Shown here piece by piece: positions 34,166 to 45,214 of a stretch of DNA of 64,000 nt. The translations under genes were made by a program, and so were the position numbers. The DNA lies in contig JAGFNQ010006452.1 in NCBI GenBank assembly GCA_024364735.1, positions 62,001 to 126,000 on the forward strand, read 5' to 3'. The stretch's first letter is position 1, and every line of letters starts with the position of its first letter. The notes under the pieces were generated by a model. That model did no database searches. It had not been told where the DNA came from and was given only the letters and a program-made list of their open reading frames with translations. The DNA comes from Boesenbergia rotunda. Lineage: Eukaryota > Streptophyta > Magnoliopsida > Zingiberales > Zingiberaceae.

Positions 34166-34699
34166 GATCGGTCACCGGACCGATCCAGGGTGTGTGGATC
34201 GATCACCAGATCGATCCACTGCTTTGCTGGGATTCCCAGCTCTCGCAGCTATACACGCCTGATCGGTCACCAGACCGATCAGGGTGAAGCCTGATCGGTC
34301 ACCAGACCGATCAGGGTGAAGCCTGATCGGTCACCAGACCGATCAGATTGGATCCTGATCGGTCACCCAGATCGATCAAGCAAGATGAACAGTTACTTTT
34401 TAATCAAATCCAAGATCCCTGATCGGTCCCCGGACCGATCCAAGACTTTGATCAGCAAGGGAACTCACTCACCGTTTGCTCCCTGATCGGTCACCAGACC
34501 GATCAGGAGCAAGACAGCAAGAAAGCAGCCTGCTCCCTGATCGGTCACCGGTCCGATCAGGAGCCACACAGTAGATTCCCAATCTCACTGTGCGCTCCCT
34601 GATCGGTCACTAGTCCGATCAGACATAGCTAGATCGGTCACCAGACCGATCCACTAAGGAGCAGCGTGCCAATGTCCCTGATCGGTCACCAGACCGATC
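34166..34699. repeat. Twelve hairpins GATCGGT-CACCAG-ACCGATC
   Basis: Twelve copies of a 20-base inverted repeat with 7-base arms GATCGGT and ACCGATC, irregularly spaced by 10 to 70 bases. Copy 2 (near 34200) has arms GATCGAT and ATCGATC, changed on both sides. Other copies vary mainly in the loop (CACCGG, CCCCGG, CACTAG). Between some copies short direct repeats (AGGGTGAAGCC) lie in tandem. Confidence 0.92.
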
Positions 34700-34713
34700 C
34701 AGTGACTCAACCC

Positions 34714-35225
34714 TAGCCCTCCAAGCTAGGAATTCATCCACCTTAGCCCTCCAAGCTAAGGATTTTTCCATCTAACTCTCCAAGTTGGGAATTTGCACCT
34801 AACCCTCCAAGTTAGGACTTTTCACCTAGCCCTCCAAGCTAGGACTTTTCACCCAACTCTTCCGAGTTAGAACATCATCCAACCTAGCCCTCCAAGCTAG
34901 GCACCTGACCCTCCAAGCCAGGACTTTTTCACCTAATTCTCCAGGATGGGAATTTGCACCTAACTCTCCAGGTTAGGACTTTTCACCTAGCCCTCCAAGC
35001 TAGGACTTTTCACCCAACCTTTCCGAATTAGGACTTTTCCAACACCTAGCCTCCCAGACTAGGACTTTTCCAAACACCTAGCCTCCCAGACTAGGACTTT
35101 CAACACCTAACCCTCCAGGTTAGGATTTTCCATCACCTAGCCCTCCAGACTAGGATTTTCCACATCATGCCTAATCCTCGATCAGGACTTAATCATCATA
35201 ATCATCACACCTAACCTCCCAGGTT
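34714..35225. repeat. Tandem hairpins CCTAGC/CCTAAC-CCTCCAA-stem
   Basis: About sixteen units of 24 to 30 bases. Stem pairs include CCTAGC with GCTAGG, CTTAGC with GCTAAG, CCTAAC with GTTAGG, CCTAG with CTAGG, and CCTAACC with GGTTAGG, with a pyrimidine-rich loop (CCTCCAA, CTCCAA, CTCCCAGA) and linkers ACTTTTCA or ATTTTCCA. The same array type occurs at 63449-63825 in element N. Confidence 0.92.
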
Positions 35226-35309
35226 AGGATTTTCCATATCATAATCATCCTCCTAAACTAAAATCGTTGTCAACACCAAAACAACAATCAGGGCCAGACT
35301 GCATCAACA

Positions 35310-35323
35310 ATCTCCCCCTTTTT
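35310..35323 (-). promoter_or_regulatory. Polypurine tract of copia H
   Basis: ATCTCCCCCTTTTT on the plus strand is AAAAAGGGGGAGAT on the element strand, adjoining the LTR. Confidence 0.9.
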
Positions 35324-35868
35324 GTTGTTTGACAACCCGATTTTAAGTTTAGGGATTCTCAATCAATATTCCAACTTTAGAATCATAGGGGAATCTAGAT
35401 CCTCCCCCTACAACATAATTATGCTAAACTTAACCAATCCACACTCTCTCCCTTTGTCGAACACCGAAAAGGAGCCAGAGGGGCTGTTAAGTTTAAACAA
35501 AACTCCCCCTCAACCCTAGAGGTATCCCAACTCATCAAGAATGTGATAGTTTGTGGAATTGGCATACGAACACATGTGAAAAATTATAGCAAAACATAGC
35601 AATCACATGCATCATATGAGTATGAAATATAGACTCCTAAAGCATGCCATAATATTCATAAGTATCAAATAGACATGGCAGGGTAAGCATGAATATGGCA
35701 ATCGAACAATCATGCAGATAACAGGTTCATAATCATCAAGACATCAACAATAGTAGAATAAGCATGGCAGATAAGTCAAAGCATGAAAATATCCAAGCAA
35801 GTAGCAAAATATGTGTGACTCGAGGTCACAACAACAACGTCAAAGGGCATACAGCCCAAAAGTCATAG
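35324..35868 (-). mobile_element. 3' internal non-coding region of copia H
   Basis: About 550 bases, AT-rich, with CTCCCCCT words (AGGGGGAG on the element strand) at 35402 and 35505 that resemble secondary polypurine tracts. No reading frame of interest. Confidence 0.55.
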
Positions 35869-37016
35869 TCAAATACATAGATAAAATAGCAGGTATCCGA
35901 GCTCAAATGTCAGTAGGAGGGTCGTCATCGCACATAAGGTCGTCCATCGAGGCGTCAGTCGGGGCCAGAGGCCCTGGTACAGTACTCGAAGGAGCTGCAC
36001 CTCCAGGAAATGTATGGCTGCGCCACCATCATACCATGTCTGCTGGAGTGTGCGGGTCCCTGAGAGGTCGGTCTCGATCCTGGTCAATCGGGAATCGAAA
36101 GAGCGAAAACCCGAACGAAACTCCTCACGATCTGTCGCCCCCAGCTGAATAAGCTCCTGAACAGTCTGATCTAGCTCTGAGATCTACCATCGGAGATCCG
36201 GATCCGGCTCATCATAGTCATCGTCATCAGCAGCAGCGGCTGGTGCCTGACCCGGTGGAACTCCCCGTGGTAACTCCCCAAGAACCCTACCATCTTTCCA
36301 GATCAACATCCGATCGGGCCCCCGAATAATGATGCCAGACTTGGCGAAGGCACGCCGGCCAAGTCTGCAATCCTGTCATACCATAGGCACCATCCGACCC
36401 TTGGTAACATCAACACCTACTGACATGAGCCAGTCGGTGATGACATGACCAAAAGGCATGTAGACAGTGCGGCGGCTGGACTCCTCTCGATAAGACAAAA
36501 TGGACTGGAAGATGCTCTCCATAATATCGAAATCTGAACGGCTGTGCATGCCGTAGAGCATCAAGCAGTGATAGGGTCAGATCTCAGCTAAGGGTTTTGA
36601 GGTGATTGGAAGAATACAATTGGTAATGATCTTGAATAGTATATAACTAGTGGGAGACAGACGCAGTGCAGCAAATGTAGGAAAGTCAGGTCCAAGCTCA
36701 TCAAGACCGTCTGGACGCCGATAACCAAAGAAATACTGATGGATGGAATCAGGGGTAACGTCTGCAAAGGGTGCTAGCAGAGGCTTAGGAAGGTCAGGAT
36801 AAAGCGAATAAAGATTCGGTGATCGTCGACCACCCAAGTACTCAGCCAAAATCTCATATGAAAAATCAAGGTTCATCTCCCGACTCGAGTGGTGAACTCG
36901 AATCCCCTTTAGAGNGGGCCCAGTTGTGTACCACATAATGCGCGTTCCCTAATGAATTGGGGTAGCGAGCCACCAATCTCATTAGAGCAGGACCCTTCCG
37001 TCCTACCGGAGCCATG
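35869..37016 (-). pseudogene. Extra 3' ORF of copia H, plant-transposon-protein-like
   Basis: Minus-strand coding sequence starting MAPVGRKGPALMRLVARYPN at 37016 and continuing through HSSREMNLDFSYEILAEYLG, GYRRPDGLDELGPDFPTF, LFKIITNCILPITSKPLAEI and HVITDWLMSVGVDVTKGRMV. Two stops follow LAEI and VPMV, and the tail has an acidic DDDDYDEPDPD segment and a likely coiled coil (ISELDQTVQELIQL). The pattern fits the 'putative plant transposon protein' type often found in an extra ORF between pol and the 3' LTR of plant retrotransposons, sometimes called env-like. One frame gives a hydrophobic C-terminus (TTLLLTFELGYLLFYLCI), but the alternative frame reads more naturally, so a membrane anchor is doubtful. 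A single N at about 36915 sits exactly where the frame changes. Confidence 0.55.
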
Positions 37017-39085
37017 ACCTTAAGTTAACATGCACCCCGGATTTGTTTAACGACCACCATCCGAGTCGGGTACCACAACTTACAAAGTAAAATACTTATC
37101 ATGTCTTTACATGTATGCTAAGGAGTACTCCAAATTCACTCTCAAGGGACACACCACTCTTCAAGGGTGCTCATGATCCTATAGGGACACACCACACAAC
37201 ATAAGGGGTGCTCTTGATCCCATACTTAGTGGAGTATCCTTTCAAGCATTTTAACATACACATCACATGCAATCTCATAAGGGTGCCCCATGGGCTATAA
37301 GACATGCTCATACATACATCATATTTCAACCACTTAACATACTTTATATACGACAAGATTGGTCACATAAATCATACTCATATCATAGAAAGTGGTAGCA
37401 TGTTTCATGGATTAAATTCATTCTTCCTAACCCTAAACTAGGGTTTGGCCGAAATTCATAAGGTAAGGATAGGTTAGGTTTTTGACATCAAACTTCCCAT
37501 ACAAGCATCACATATATATACATCATGTATCATACTAAGCATAGCATACATCATGGGGAAATCGACCTTCACAACCCTAATGTTCCTTGCCTTGGCCGAA
37601 AGTCATGCTAGGGAAAAATTATGTTTTCCAATCAAACATTCCATTTAGACATCACATGCATATACATATCATCATCCCCAAACATAAGCATATCTCATAG
37701 GGTACATCCCATACAAGCATCACATATATATATATCATGTATCATACTAAGCATAGCATACATCATGGGGTAATCATCCTTCACAACCCTAATGGTTCAT
37801 GCCTTGGCCGAAAGTCATGCTAGGGGGAAGTTAAGTTTTCCAATCAAACATTCCATTTAAACATCACATGCATATACATATCATCATCCCCAAACATAAG
37901 CATATCTCATAGGGTAGTTTAACCTTCACAAACCCTAATCTTAGGGTGTTGGCCGAAAGTCATAGGGTAGGAGTATTAGGGTTTTTGGCAATGAAACATT
38001 CACACAAACATTTATACAAACACCTTGTATACACCATCATACAATACGCTAAGCATGGATATATTATAGGATAATTCAACCCTCACTAACCCTAGTTTCC
38101 ATGCCTTGGCCGAAACCCATCCAAACCCTAAACCCTAGTTTTTGTCATCACAATATGAAAGGACACAACATATATGTATACCCTAAGTTCCAAGGGGTCT
38201 TCTCATGCATCAAGGGGTAACCAAGGTCTCCCCCTTAGGGGTGGCCGAAACCTACACAAGGGCAAAACCCTAGGGTTTTGTTCCTAACATCATGAAGGAA
38301 ACAACATATACATATACCCTAAGTTCCAAGGGGTCTTTTCATGCATCAAGGAGTAACCAAGGGCTTCCCCTAAGGGGTGGCCGAAACTTACACAAGGGAT
38401 TTTCCCTTTTTTTCGAAAAACAAGAAGAACAAAAGATTCATGCACAACAATTACACTGCAGGCGAGGGGATACTTACATCCTTTCGCTTGAATTTCACCT
38501 TCTCTAAATCTTTAGGGTACCCTTGGTTGAAGGAGGGGTGAGTGTTTCCTTCACTAGAACTTCTCTAGAATTCTTGGCCCTAGTAGAGGGCAAGATCCTT
38601 GGATTGGATCTTCCTCCTTCCAATTCCCTAGGGTTAGAACCCTAGGGTGTACTTTTCGAAAAAAATGAAGAAGAAGAAGAAGCTCTAGGTTTCGGTTTTG
38701 AAGTGGGGAAGAAGAAGAGAGAAATGCAACTTCTTTTCCCTCTCTTATTTATACTCTTCTCATGAAGAGACATGTCTCTTCACTTCCCTAGCTTTAACAA
38801 GCATGTTTCTTATTCTCTCAACAAGAAAACATCCTTGGTGCAATGGTTAAGACATGGTTAGTGCAACTAGGAAGTTCAAGGTTCGATCCTTGCTTCCTCC
38901 TTTCTACATCTTCTTTTTATCACATTTTGTACTAATCCATATCAAAGCCCATTAAGCCAAGCCCATCATGACATTTCATAATAATGTTTCATGAATTCTT
39001 CATATTTCATATGGGAAAATTTTGGTTCCCATATGATAAATTTATAGAAAAATTCATAGAAAAGTTTTTAAATTATTATAAAAAC
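37017..39085 (-). mobile_element. Tekay-type LTR fragment I
   Basis: Matches the other Tekay-type LTRs in order: a TACCACAACTTACAAAGTAAAATACTT stretch (compare 12416-12445), repeated GGCCGAAA-containing segments with CCCTA/TAGGGTTT (37440-38400), the CTGCAGGCGAGGGGATACTTAC boundary (38457), a C/T-rich promoter-like part with TTATTTATA (38750), and a tRNA-like segment (38836-38889). Both ends are lost: the left joins element H, the right joins LTR K near 39085. Two large segments (37490-37690 and 37710-37920) are a direct repeat of about 200 bases. Confidence 0.7.
38836..38889 (+). promoter_or_regulatory. tRNA-like A-box/B-box segment in LTR fragment I
   Basis: TGGTGCAATGG (38836-38846) fits the Pol III A-box consensus TRGYNNANNNG at every position, and GGTTCGATCC (38880-38889) fits the B-box core GTTCGANNC; spacing is 33 bases. 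It is the best match among four copies in Tekay-type LTRs. Confidence 0.6.
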
Positions 39086-39916
39086 TTGGCATGATGGAAT
39101 AATTCATAGAAAAATTTATATGATAAATTTCTTATGAAAATTTATTCCATAAAAAGGAGACTTGGCGATTGAGAAGCTACTAAATAAAGGAACCAAGGCA
39201 AGGCTTGGAGATCAATCTAAGAGATCTAGAAATAAGCCCTCTCTCTCTCTCCTTCTCTCCCTCTCCCTCCTCTAGTGTCGCCGGCCCTAAAAGGAGGACC
39301 CCTTTGTTGCCGTGAGCTTCATCCACCAAGCAGCTGCCGAAGAAGAAGAAGAAGCGGGCGCAACTCCTTCCTTCCTCCCGGAATCTTGATTCCGTTCTTC
39401 GTTTGGTGGTTAGTCTTCCCATCTCTCTCTTGGTATTCTTGTCGTGCCTTTGGAGAATCTAGTAGTTCTTGTCGGCACGAAACTCGTGGCTTTGCGAAGT
39501 CATCCCGAAAAAAACTCGGCGTGGACGCGAATAGAGGCGGAGCTTCCAAGGGACGCTTACGGTTGGATCTCGCCCCTTCCTTCGAGTTACGCGAGGTATT
39601 AAGTAAATTAGTTTACTTTCTGCAAAATTTTAATATATGATCATGTCTACACAATATAACTAAAAAAGGCGAAACGCTCGCCCCCAGTGCCCCCGCCAAC
39701 CCGCACCAGGACCAACACGAAGGAGGTAAATCACGGTTATCACTGGTGTGGTGAGGCGCCTGGGGTCGAGGGAATTAAATGTCTACACAATATAAGGTTG
39801 CATGCTTAGATGTGTGGTTAAATAATTTGGGAAATTATTTATGCTAAATCTTCCGCTGCACGTAATAAATTTTAAAATTACGAACCCGCATCCATGTCAA
39901 CATGCACCCGGTCCCA
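39086..39916 (+). mobile_element. Copia LTR fragment K, 3' part
   Basis: Reverse-complement match to the LTR at 59227-60232: ACTTGGCATGATGGAATAA, the CTAAATAAAGGAACC TATA region (39180), a CT microsatellite (39239-39265), GTTACGCGAGGTATTAAGTAAATTAG and the end CATGCACCCGGTCCCA at 39916. It is oriented plus and truncated on the left near 39085. A SINE-sized insertion lies at 39660-39778. Frames at 39180-39640 are shadows. Confidence 0.8.
39643..39795. mobile_element. 119-bp insertion flanked by 17-bp direct repeat
   Basis: ATGTCTACACAATATAA occurs at 39643-39659 and again at 39779-39795; the related LTR at 59227-60232 has this target once and lacks the 119 bases between. The insert begins CTAAAAAAGGCGAAACGCTC and ends GGGAATTAA, is GC-rich in its middle (CCCCCAGTGCCCCCGCC) and has no terminal inverted repeat. 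A target duplication of this length points to target-primed reverse transcription (SINE-like), with an A-run at one end. Confidence 0.65.
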
Positions 39917-40769
39917 ACACGCCCGGACCATCCGGGGCGCCCGGGAGCAGGGGGCGCCCTGCCCATAAGCTGTCGAAGCTCATTTTGATTTACTTTGTTT
40001 TGTATTCACCTTGGGGGCGCCCGGGACACTCCGGGCGCCCTACTCAGCTTCCGCCTCACTCCTTTGAGGCACTCTTAGCTGCAGACACTCGTTCCTTTGG
40101 TCCTGCATCCAGGGTTAGTCCAAAACAACATAGAGCAATATTATATTAATTTTATACAGCCTTAGCTGTCTTGGTTCTAACTTTGGGCCTCCAAAATGGA
40201 GCCCTAGGTCGAACCGACGACTACTGTTCCCTCGACGGGGAACACGTCCTCACCTACTCCTCTCGGGAGAATGTACCTGATGCCAACCGGCTCCTCTAGT
40301 TGGACTTTTGCCCAGCTGTCCTTCGCCAGGTGCCTAGCTGTCCTTCGCCAAGTCTTCAGTACCAACCTGTCCTTCGCCTGGTGCCTAGCAGTCCTTTGCT
40401 AGGTCTTTGTTTCCTGGCAGTCCTTCGCCAGGTGCCTAGCAATCCTTCGCCAGGTCTTTGTTTCCTAGAAGTCGTTCGCCAGGTGCCTAGCAGTCCTTCG
40501 CTAGGTCTTTGTATCCTGACATTCCTTCGCCAGGTGCCTAGCAGTCATTCGCTAGGGCTTTGTATCCTGGCAGTCCTTCGCCAGGTGCCTAGCAGCCCTT
40601 CGCTAGGACTTTGTTTTCTGGCAGCCCTTCGCCAGGTGCCTAGCAGCCCTTCGCTAGGACTTTGTCTTCTGCACACTTGAGTAACTTTATTAGATCACAA
40701 TTAACACTTAACTTTGAATCCTTTGCCAATATCAAATCAAGGTTCGATATGGTGTTTCCTACACCAACA
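39917..40769 (-). mobile_element. 3' LTR of gag-only copia L, truncated
   Basis: Matches 46319-47189 in the 5' LTR of L from CGCCCGGACCATCCGGGGCG to the end TACACCAACA, and is followed by a polypurine tract. The U5-side part is lost at the junction with LTR K. It contains the CCTGGC...GCCAGG hairpin array (40310-40675). Confidence 0.9.
40310..40675. repeat. Tandem hairpins CCTGGC/CCTAGC in 3' LTR of L
   Basis: About fourteen units with loop AGTCCTTC or AGCCCTTC. Both CCTGGC with GCCAGG and CCTAGC with GCTAGG occur, alternating, with pairing kept. It is the reverse-oriented equivalent of 17520-17925. Confidence 0.88.
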
Positions 40770-40784
40770 ATCTCCCCCTTTTTG
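40770..40784 (-). promoter_or_regulatory. Polypurine tract of copia L
   Basis: ATCTCCCCCTTTTTG on the plus strand, complement of a purine run, adjoining the 3' LTR. Confidence 0.9.
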
Positions 40785-43700
40785 ATTTATGGCAACACAA
40801 TTCAAAGTTAAGTAAAAACTTTATAACAGTTAAGAACATAAGGTAAAAATGAAGTATAGCAATTTTACACAAATCAATGTTAAAAACTTTATAACAGTTA
40901 AGAACATAAGGTAAAAATGAAGTATAGCAATTTTACACAAATCAACGTTAACTTTATAACAGTTAATAACATAAGGTAAGATTTTAAAAAAAATCCTTTA
41001 TTTCTCACACTCCCCCTAAACCTATAAAATACTTAACTTTGACCTTTCCTCCCCCTTTGATATATATCAAAAACAAACATGGGTGAACAAGGTAAAAATT
41101 AAAAAATTTTGCAAACCTACATTTTGTTAAACAACTTTTACTTACAAGGCTTTGCAACACTTAGGCAAAATTTTGAAGTCAAATTTCCAAAAAGAGTTTA
41201 ACTTTGAGAATTGGGAAAAATTTGTTTTAAAAATAATTTGCACACTTAGATGAATACTTTGTGTATTTTGAAAAACAAAATTTGTAAAACTTCTAGACAA
41301 GTTTTTCACCAAAAAAAACTCTACTTAGAAATATTTTCCAAAATTTTCAACCAGTTTTTGCTCAGACAAATTTTGTTTACTAAGAAGAATTTTACTTAAA
41401 AAAAACATGCACTTAAAAAAATTTTGTTTAGAAATGCTTAGAAATTTTTGAAGCACTTAGAAAAATTAAACAAAGTTTCCTTTCTCTCCCTCTTAATGTG
41501 AAATTTTTCTCCTTATGTTTTAGATCATTTCTAAGTTCAGTTTTGAAAAAGGTATTTTGAAAAACTTCTGAGTATCACAAAGGAAATTCTTAATTAAGAG
41601 CAACTCGAAGTTTTCAATAAAGTTTTTTTTAAAAAGGGAAAAAGTTTAAGGAAGAACTTTTTCTACTCTCCCCCTTGGCCATATATCAATAAAGAACGTT
41701 TGAAAAATATATTTTGAAAAACATTTAAAATTTGTATATCAGAGCTCATGGGTTTTGAAAACATAAATATTTGAGTGAGAGAATAATGTTAAAAATGATA
41801 ATTTTTAATTAACAACATTTTGAAAGAATGAAGAATTATGCTCAAAAAATTAGAATTGGAGTCAAGTGAATAGTTTCATTGAGTCCAAGCATGACAAAAT
41901 ATTTTTTCAATAAGCTTACTTATTTTGAATATTTTAAAAACTGCAAGTACTTTAAAAGATATTGAGCTTTTTGAGAGATGCAAGTACTATGTATCTTTTA
42001 AAAAATATAAGTCAATTTGAAGGATATTATGCAATTTTTGAAAATATAAGTATTTTTTTTTAAAATTTGCATTTTTGAAAAATATGCAAGTACTTTTGAA
42101 AAAAAACAGATTGAGAATTTTTGGAAAGTCTAAGTATTGTTTTTGAAAAATATAAATAATTTTTTAAAAGTATTATGCATTTTGAAAACATAATATTTTA
42201 CTTGACTAGGTTTCTTTTCCAGTCTGACACAATCCTAGAAAACCTTGTTGACTACAAGGACATTTTCCTAAGTGTCCTAAAAATTTCTCCAACCCAAGTA
42301 AATATTATTTCAAAAATAATTTCATAAGCCACATGAATTTTGAAAAATAAAATAATAGTATTTTGGAACAAAAAAAAATTATTTAAGTTTTTAAAAGGAT
42401 TTTAAACTTGCAGTGCATGAAAACATATAATTTAAAAAAATGTTCAATAATTCTTTTAATTTAATCTCCTCCTAAGCTTGACCCAGTCCTAGGAAGCTTG
42501 TTGACTACAAGCGATCTTCCTCTGAGTTTTAGGGTTTGATTTAGATTATAAGAATTATCTAATAACTTCAAAACAAATAATTACCAAAAAAAACATTTCA
42601 GAAATTCTTCTTTTGACTCAAACTCCCCCTAAATTTGACACATCCTAGGAGTCCTTGAAAATCATGAAGTGGACCTTCCTCTGTGTCTTTAGGGTTTATT
42701 AAAATCAAAAGGATAATTTTGAATAACCTTCTGAGTATTATAACTTTCAAGGAGATAAATTTTTGAAAACACAACTTGGAATGATAGCACAGTTTTCGAA
42801 AATCATGATGTTAATTTTTCAAAGAGATAGTAATATACGAGGGTTTTTGAGTCAACTTTTGAAAATCATATTTTGAGATGATAATAAGTTTTAGAGCATA
42901 AGGTTTTTGAAAAATCTGAATTTTTGAAAAAGATTAAGAAGAACTCCCCCTGTATTCGACACAGTCTGACTTTTATCTAAGTTCCTTAAGGGATATCAGT
43001 GTTGACTAGGTTTGACTATGTGGACTAGGGTTGACTATTTTGACCAAGTTAAGGACTAAATTAGAACAAGCCCTAGACTCTATTTATTGTGATATTTGAC
43101 ATGAAATAAAAAAAATATGAAAAAAGTAGGGTACAGTACAATAAATTAAAAATTAGAGGTAAGTTTGAATAACTTTTGCAAACCTTTTTTTATTTACAAG
43201 GATAGCGAATCATGCTTTTAGATCCTAGATGTCTCACCCAGTTCTACGTGGTCAAACATGTTAACCATATGGGTTGTGTGAGATAAATATTTAATTTTAA
43301 AAAAATGGTTAATTTTGAAACATTAAACTTTAGTTTAAACGTTAAAATGATTTTTGAGGATTTTGAAATTAATTAGAATTTTAACTTTGAATTTTAAAAA
43401 TTATTAAGTTGAATTTTGAAAATAATTGATTGAAAATAATTAAGTTGAATTTGAGAATAATTAATTGAAAATAATTAAGTTGAATTTTGAGAATAATTAA
43501 TTGAAAATAATTAAGTTGAATTTGATTTGTACGGTTGATTGGGTTGGACTAAACTTTTAGATCCTGAGCATCTCACCCATTTCTAAGTGACAAAACAGGA
43601 TATCCTTAACTGTTTTGTGAGATGCATATTTTAATAGAAAGATTTATTTTGAAAAGGTCATGATTAATTTTGAAAAGTTAAATTAATTTTTAAACCCAAT

Positions 43701-44143
43701 TTAAATTTATTTTCAAAAGAGATATTTGAATCTAAAATTAACTGAAAATTTGTGTTTGATTCGAATTTAACAAAGAGTAAATTGAATTTAAATTTCAAAA
43801 ATTGGCTTCCAGGTCTTGGCGAGGCATAAGGCCTTCTTTGGCCGTAGCCTTATTGGATCATCAACCCTTTCCTAGACAAAGCCTTTTAGTGAAATTTCAT
43901 CTTCAAAATTACTTTTTGGTAAATTCTGGTCTAACTAGTTTGGGTCTTGGATCGGTAGCTTCGGCTAGTTTCACCAGTCTAAAGAGACCAAGTAGAGACT
44001 ACTTGACCTTATTAGAATTGGTTTCCCTAACATACTATCATCTCACCGCCACCCAATACTATGTTGTTCAAATTTCAGTTGATTGATTTAGTCCTTATAC
44101 TAACCAATCCTAATTAAAAAAACAAACATGACAAAAAAATGAG
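40785..44143 (-). mobile_element. Internal non-coding region of L, pol absent
   Basis: 3.4 kb, strongly AT-rich, full of TTTTGAAAAA-like words. There is a near-perfect direct repeat of about 60 bases (ACTTTATAACAGTTAAGAACATAAGG at 40818 and 40884, third partial at 40950), three similar segments each holding GACACA(A/G)TC(C/T) and AGTGTC/TGTCTTTAG (about 42220, 42480, 42640), and a GTTGACTA repeat (43000-43050). No protease, integrase, RT or RNase H motif is seen in any frame. The frame at 43802-44086 has no domain. Confidence 0.7.
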
Positions 44144-45214
44144 CTAAGTTATATCATAATTGAAATAATACTCTGGGTTTTTTAAATCAACATGGTTGTT
44201 AATTATGTTTTCTAACATATTAACCTTAACTAATTTGTATGAATTAATCATGTTATTCATGGTAAATATTGGATTTTTAAATACTGTAAATTTATCTTTG
44301 TCGATTGTTTGTCCGACATTCTTGGTAGCTCTTTTATCTGTGCATTCACTTTGGTAATGCCCGAACTCCTGGCACTTGAAGTATTGGATGCGACTTTTGT
44401 CCCTTCGTGCTTTTGGAACTGGTTCCTTTGTCACCATCGGTGGTGTCGTTTGAATCTAACGAGTAGGATACTCACTTTGGTAGTGCCCTCTCTCCCTGCA
44501 TGTGTAACAAATTATATGATTTTTAAAATCTGAATTTACACTTTTACCTTTTGGTTCTTTATTGGGAATCTCCCCCTTGATTCTTGCCGCCTCGGATCTA
44601 GGCTCATCTTCTGATTCTGTGTCTGAGTCGGACTCGGGTACTAGTTGAAACTCCTTCTTTAGTGGTTCTTTAGGATTTTTCCCTGCAAAAGAATTTACAC
44701 CTTCCTCGACCATTACAGTATCTGTTTGATTATTTAATTTTAATTTTGAAAAGAATTCAAAATCGGTTACCGTCTCAGTCAATTCGTCGTCTGATTCTGG
44801 TTCGACTTCGGGTTCACACTCTGACTTGGCTGTTTGTGCTTGGACCGAATGGGCAAGATAACTTACCTGATCTTCTTCTTCATCTGAGATCTCTTGATGA
44901 AGGTCAATCAGTTTTTCCCAGATTTCTCTAGCACATCTGCATGGACCTACTAGCTCGAGTTGCTCTTTGGTTAGGCCACATTGTAGAATTGCAGTTGCCC
45001 TTGCATCGGTCTCTATTTGGTTGAGAGTTCGTTCATCCAATTTATCCCACTCGATTGATAACTCATCTTCAACGGGAAAAGAGAATTCCGTTTGGATGAT
45101 CAGCCATAGGTCCATATGGACTTTCAGAAGGGACTCCATTTGACTTCTCCAAAAATTGAAGTTCTTGCCAGAGAATAGCGGTGGACGTGCACTGTTCCAC
45201 TCTTGGTTGCCCAT
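44144..45214 (-). pseudogene. gag: Ty1/copia gag of element L
   Basis: MGNQEWNSARPPLFSGKNFN, FWRSQMESLLKVHMDLWLII, and ILQCGLTKEQLELVGPCRCA match SIRE-type gag; a long acidic linker follows (EPEVEPESDDELTETVTD). It has two zinc knuckles, each missing one cysteine: CYTCRERGHYQSEY (last C is Y, codon TAT at 44468-44470) and YFKCQEFGHYQSEC (first C is Y, TAC at 44381-44383). A single in-frame TAG near 44456 separates them. The otherwise open frame of about 357 codons is the only coding sequence of L. Confidence 0.9.

Larger units (their letters stand above)
33142..35309 (-). mobile_element. 3' LTR of copia H
   Basis: 2168 bp from TGTTGGGAACGAG to CTGCATCAACA, followed on the right by a pyrimidine tract (the PPT of a minus-strand element). 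In element orientation it starts TGTTGATGCAG and ends CTCGTTCCCAACA. It contains two hairpin arrays (34166-34699 and 34714-35225) in the U3-like half. Its insertion splits gag of G. The frames at 33650-33895 are shadows. Confidence 0.88.

Noticed and set aside
34714..35225. CCCTAA/TTAGG words suggesting telomere repeats
   Set aside because: The words are parts of CCTAAC...GTTAGG hairpin stems and are not consecutive TTTAGGG units.
35869..36087. C-terminal membrane segment of an envelope protein in H
   Set aside because: The hydrophobic tail occurs in only one frame after a probable shift; the neighbouring frame gives a Pro/Asp-rich end that fits better, so a membrane anchor cannot be supported.
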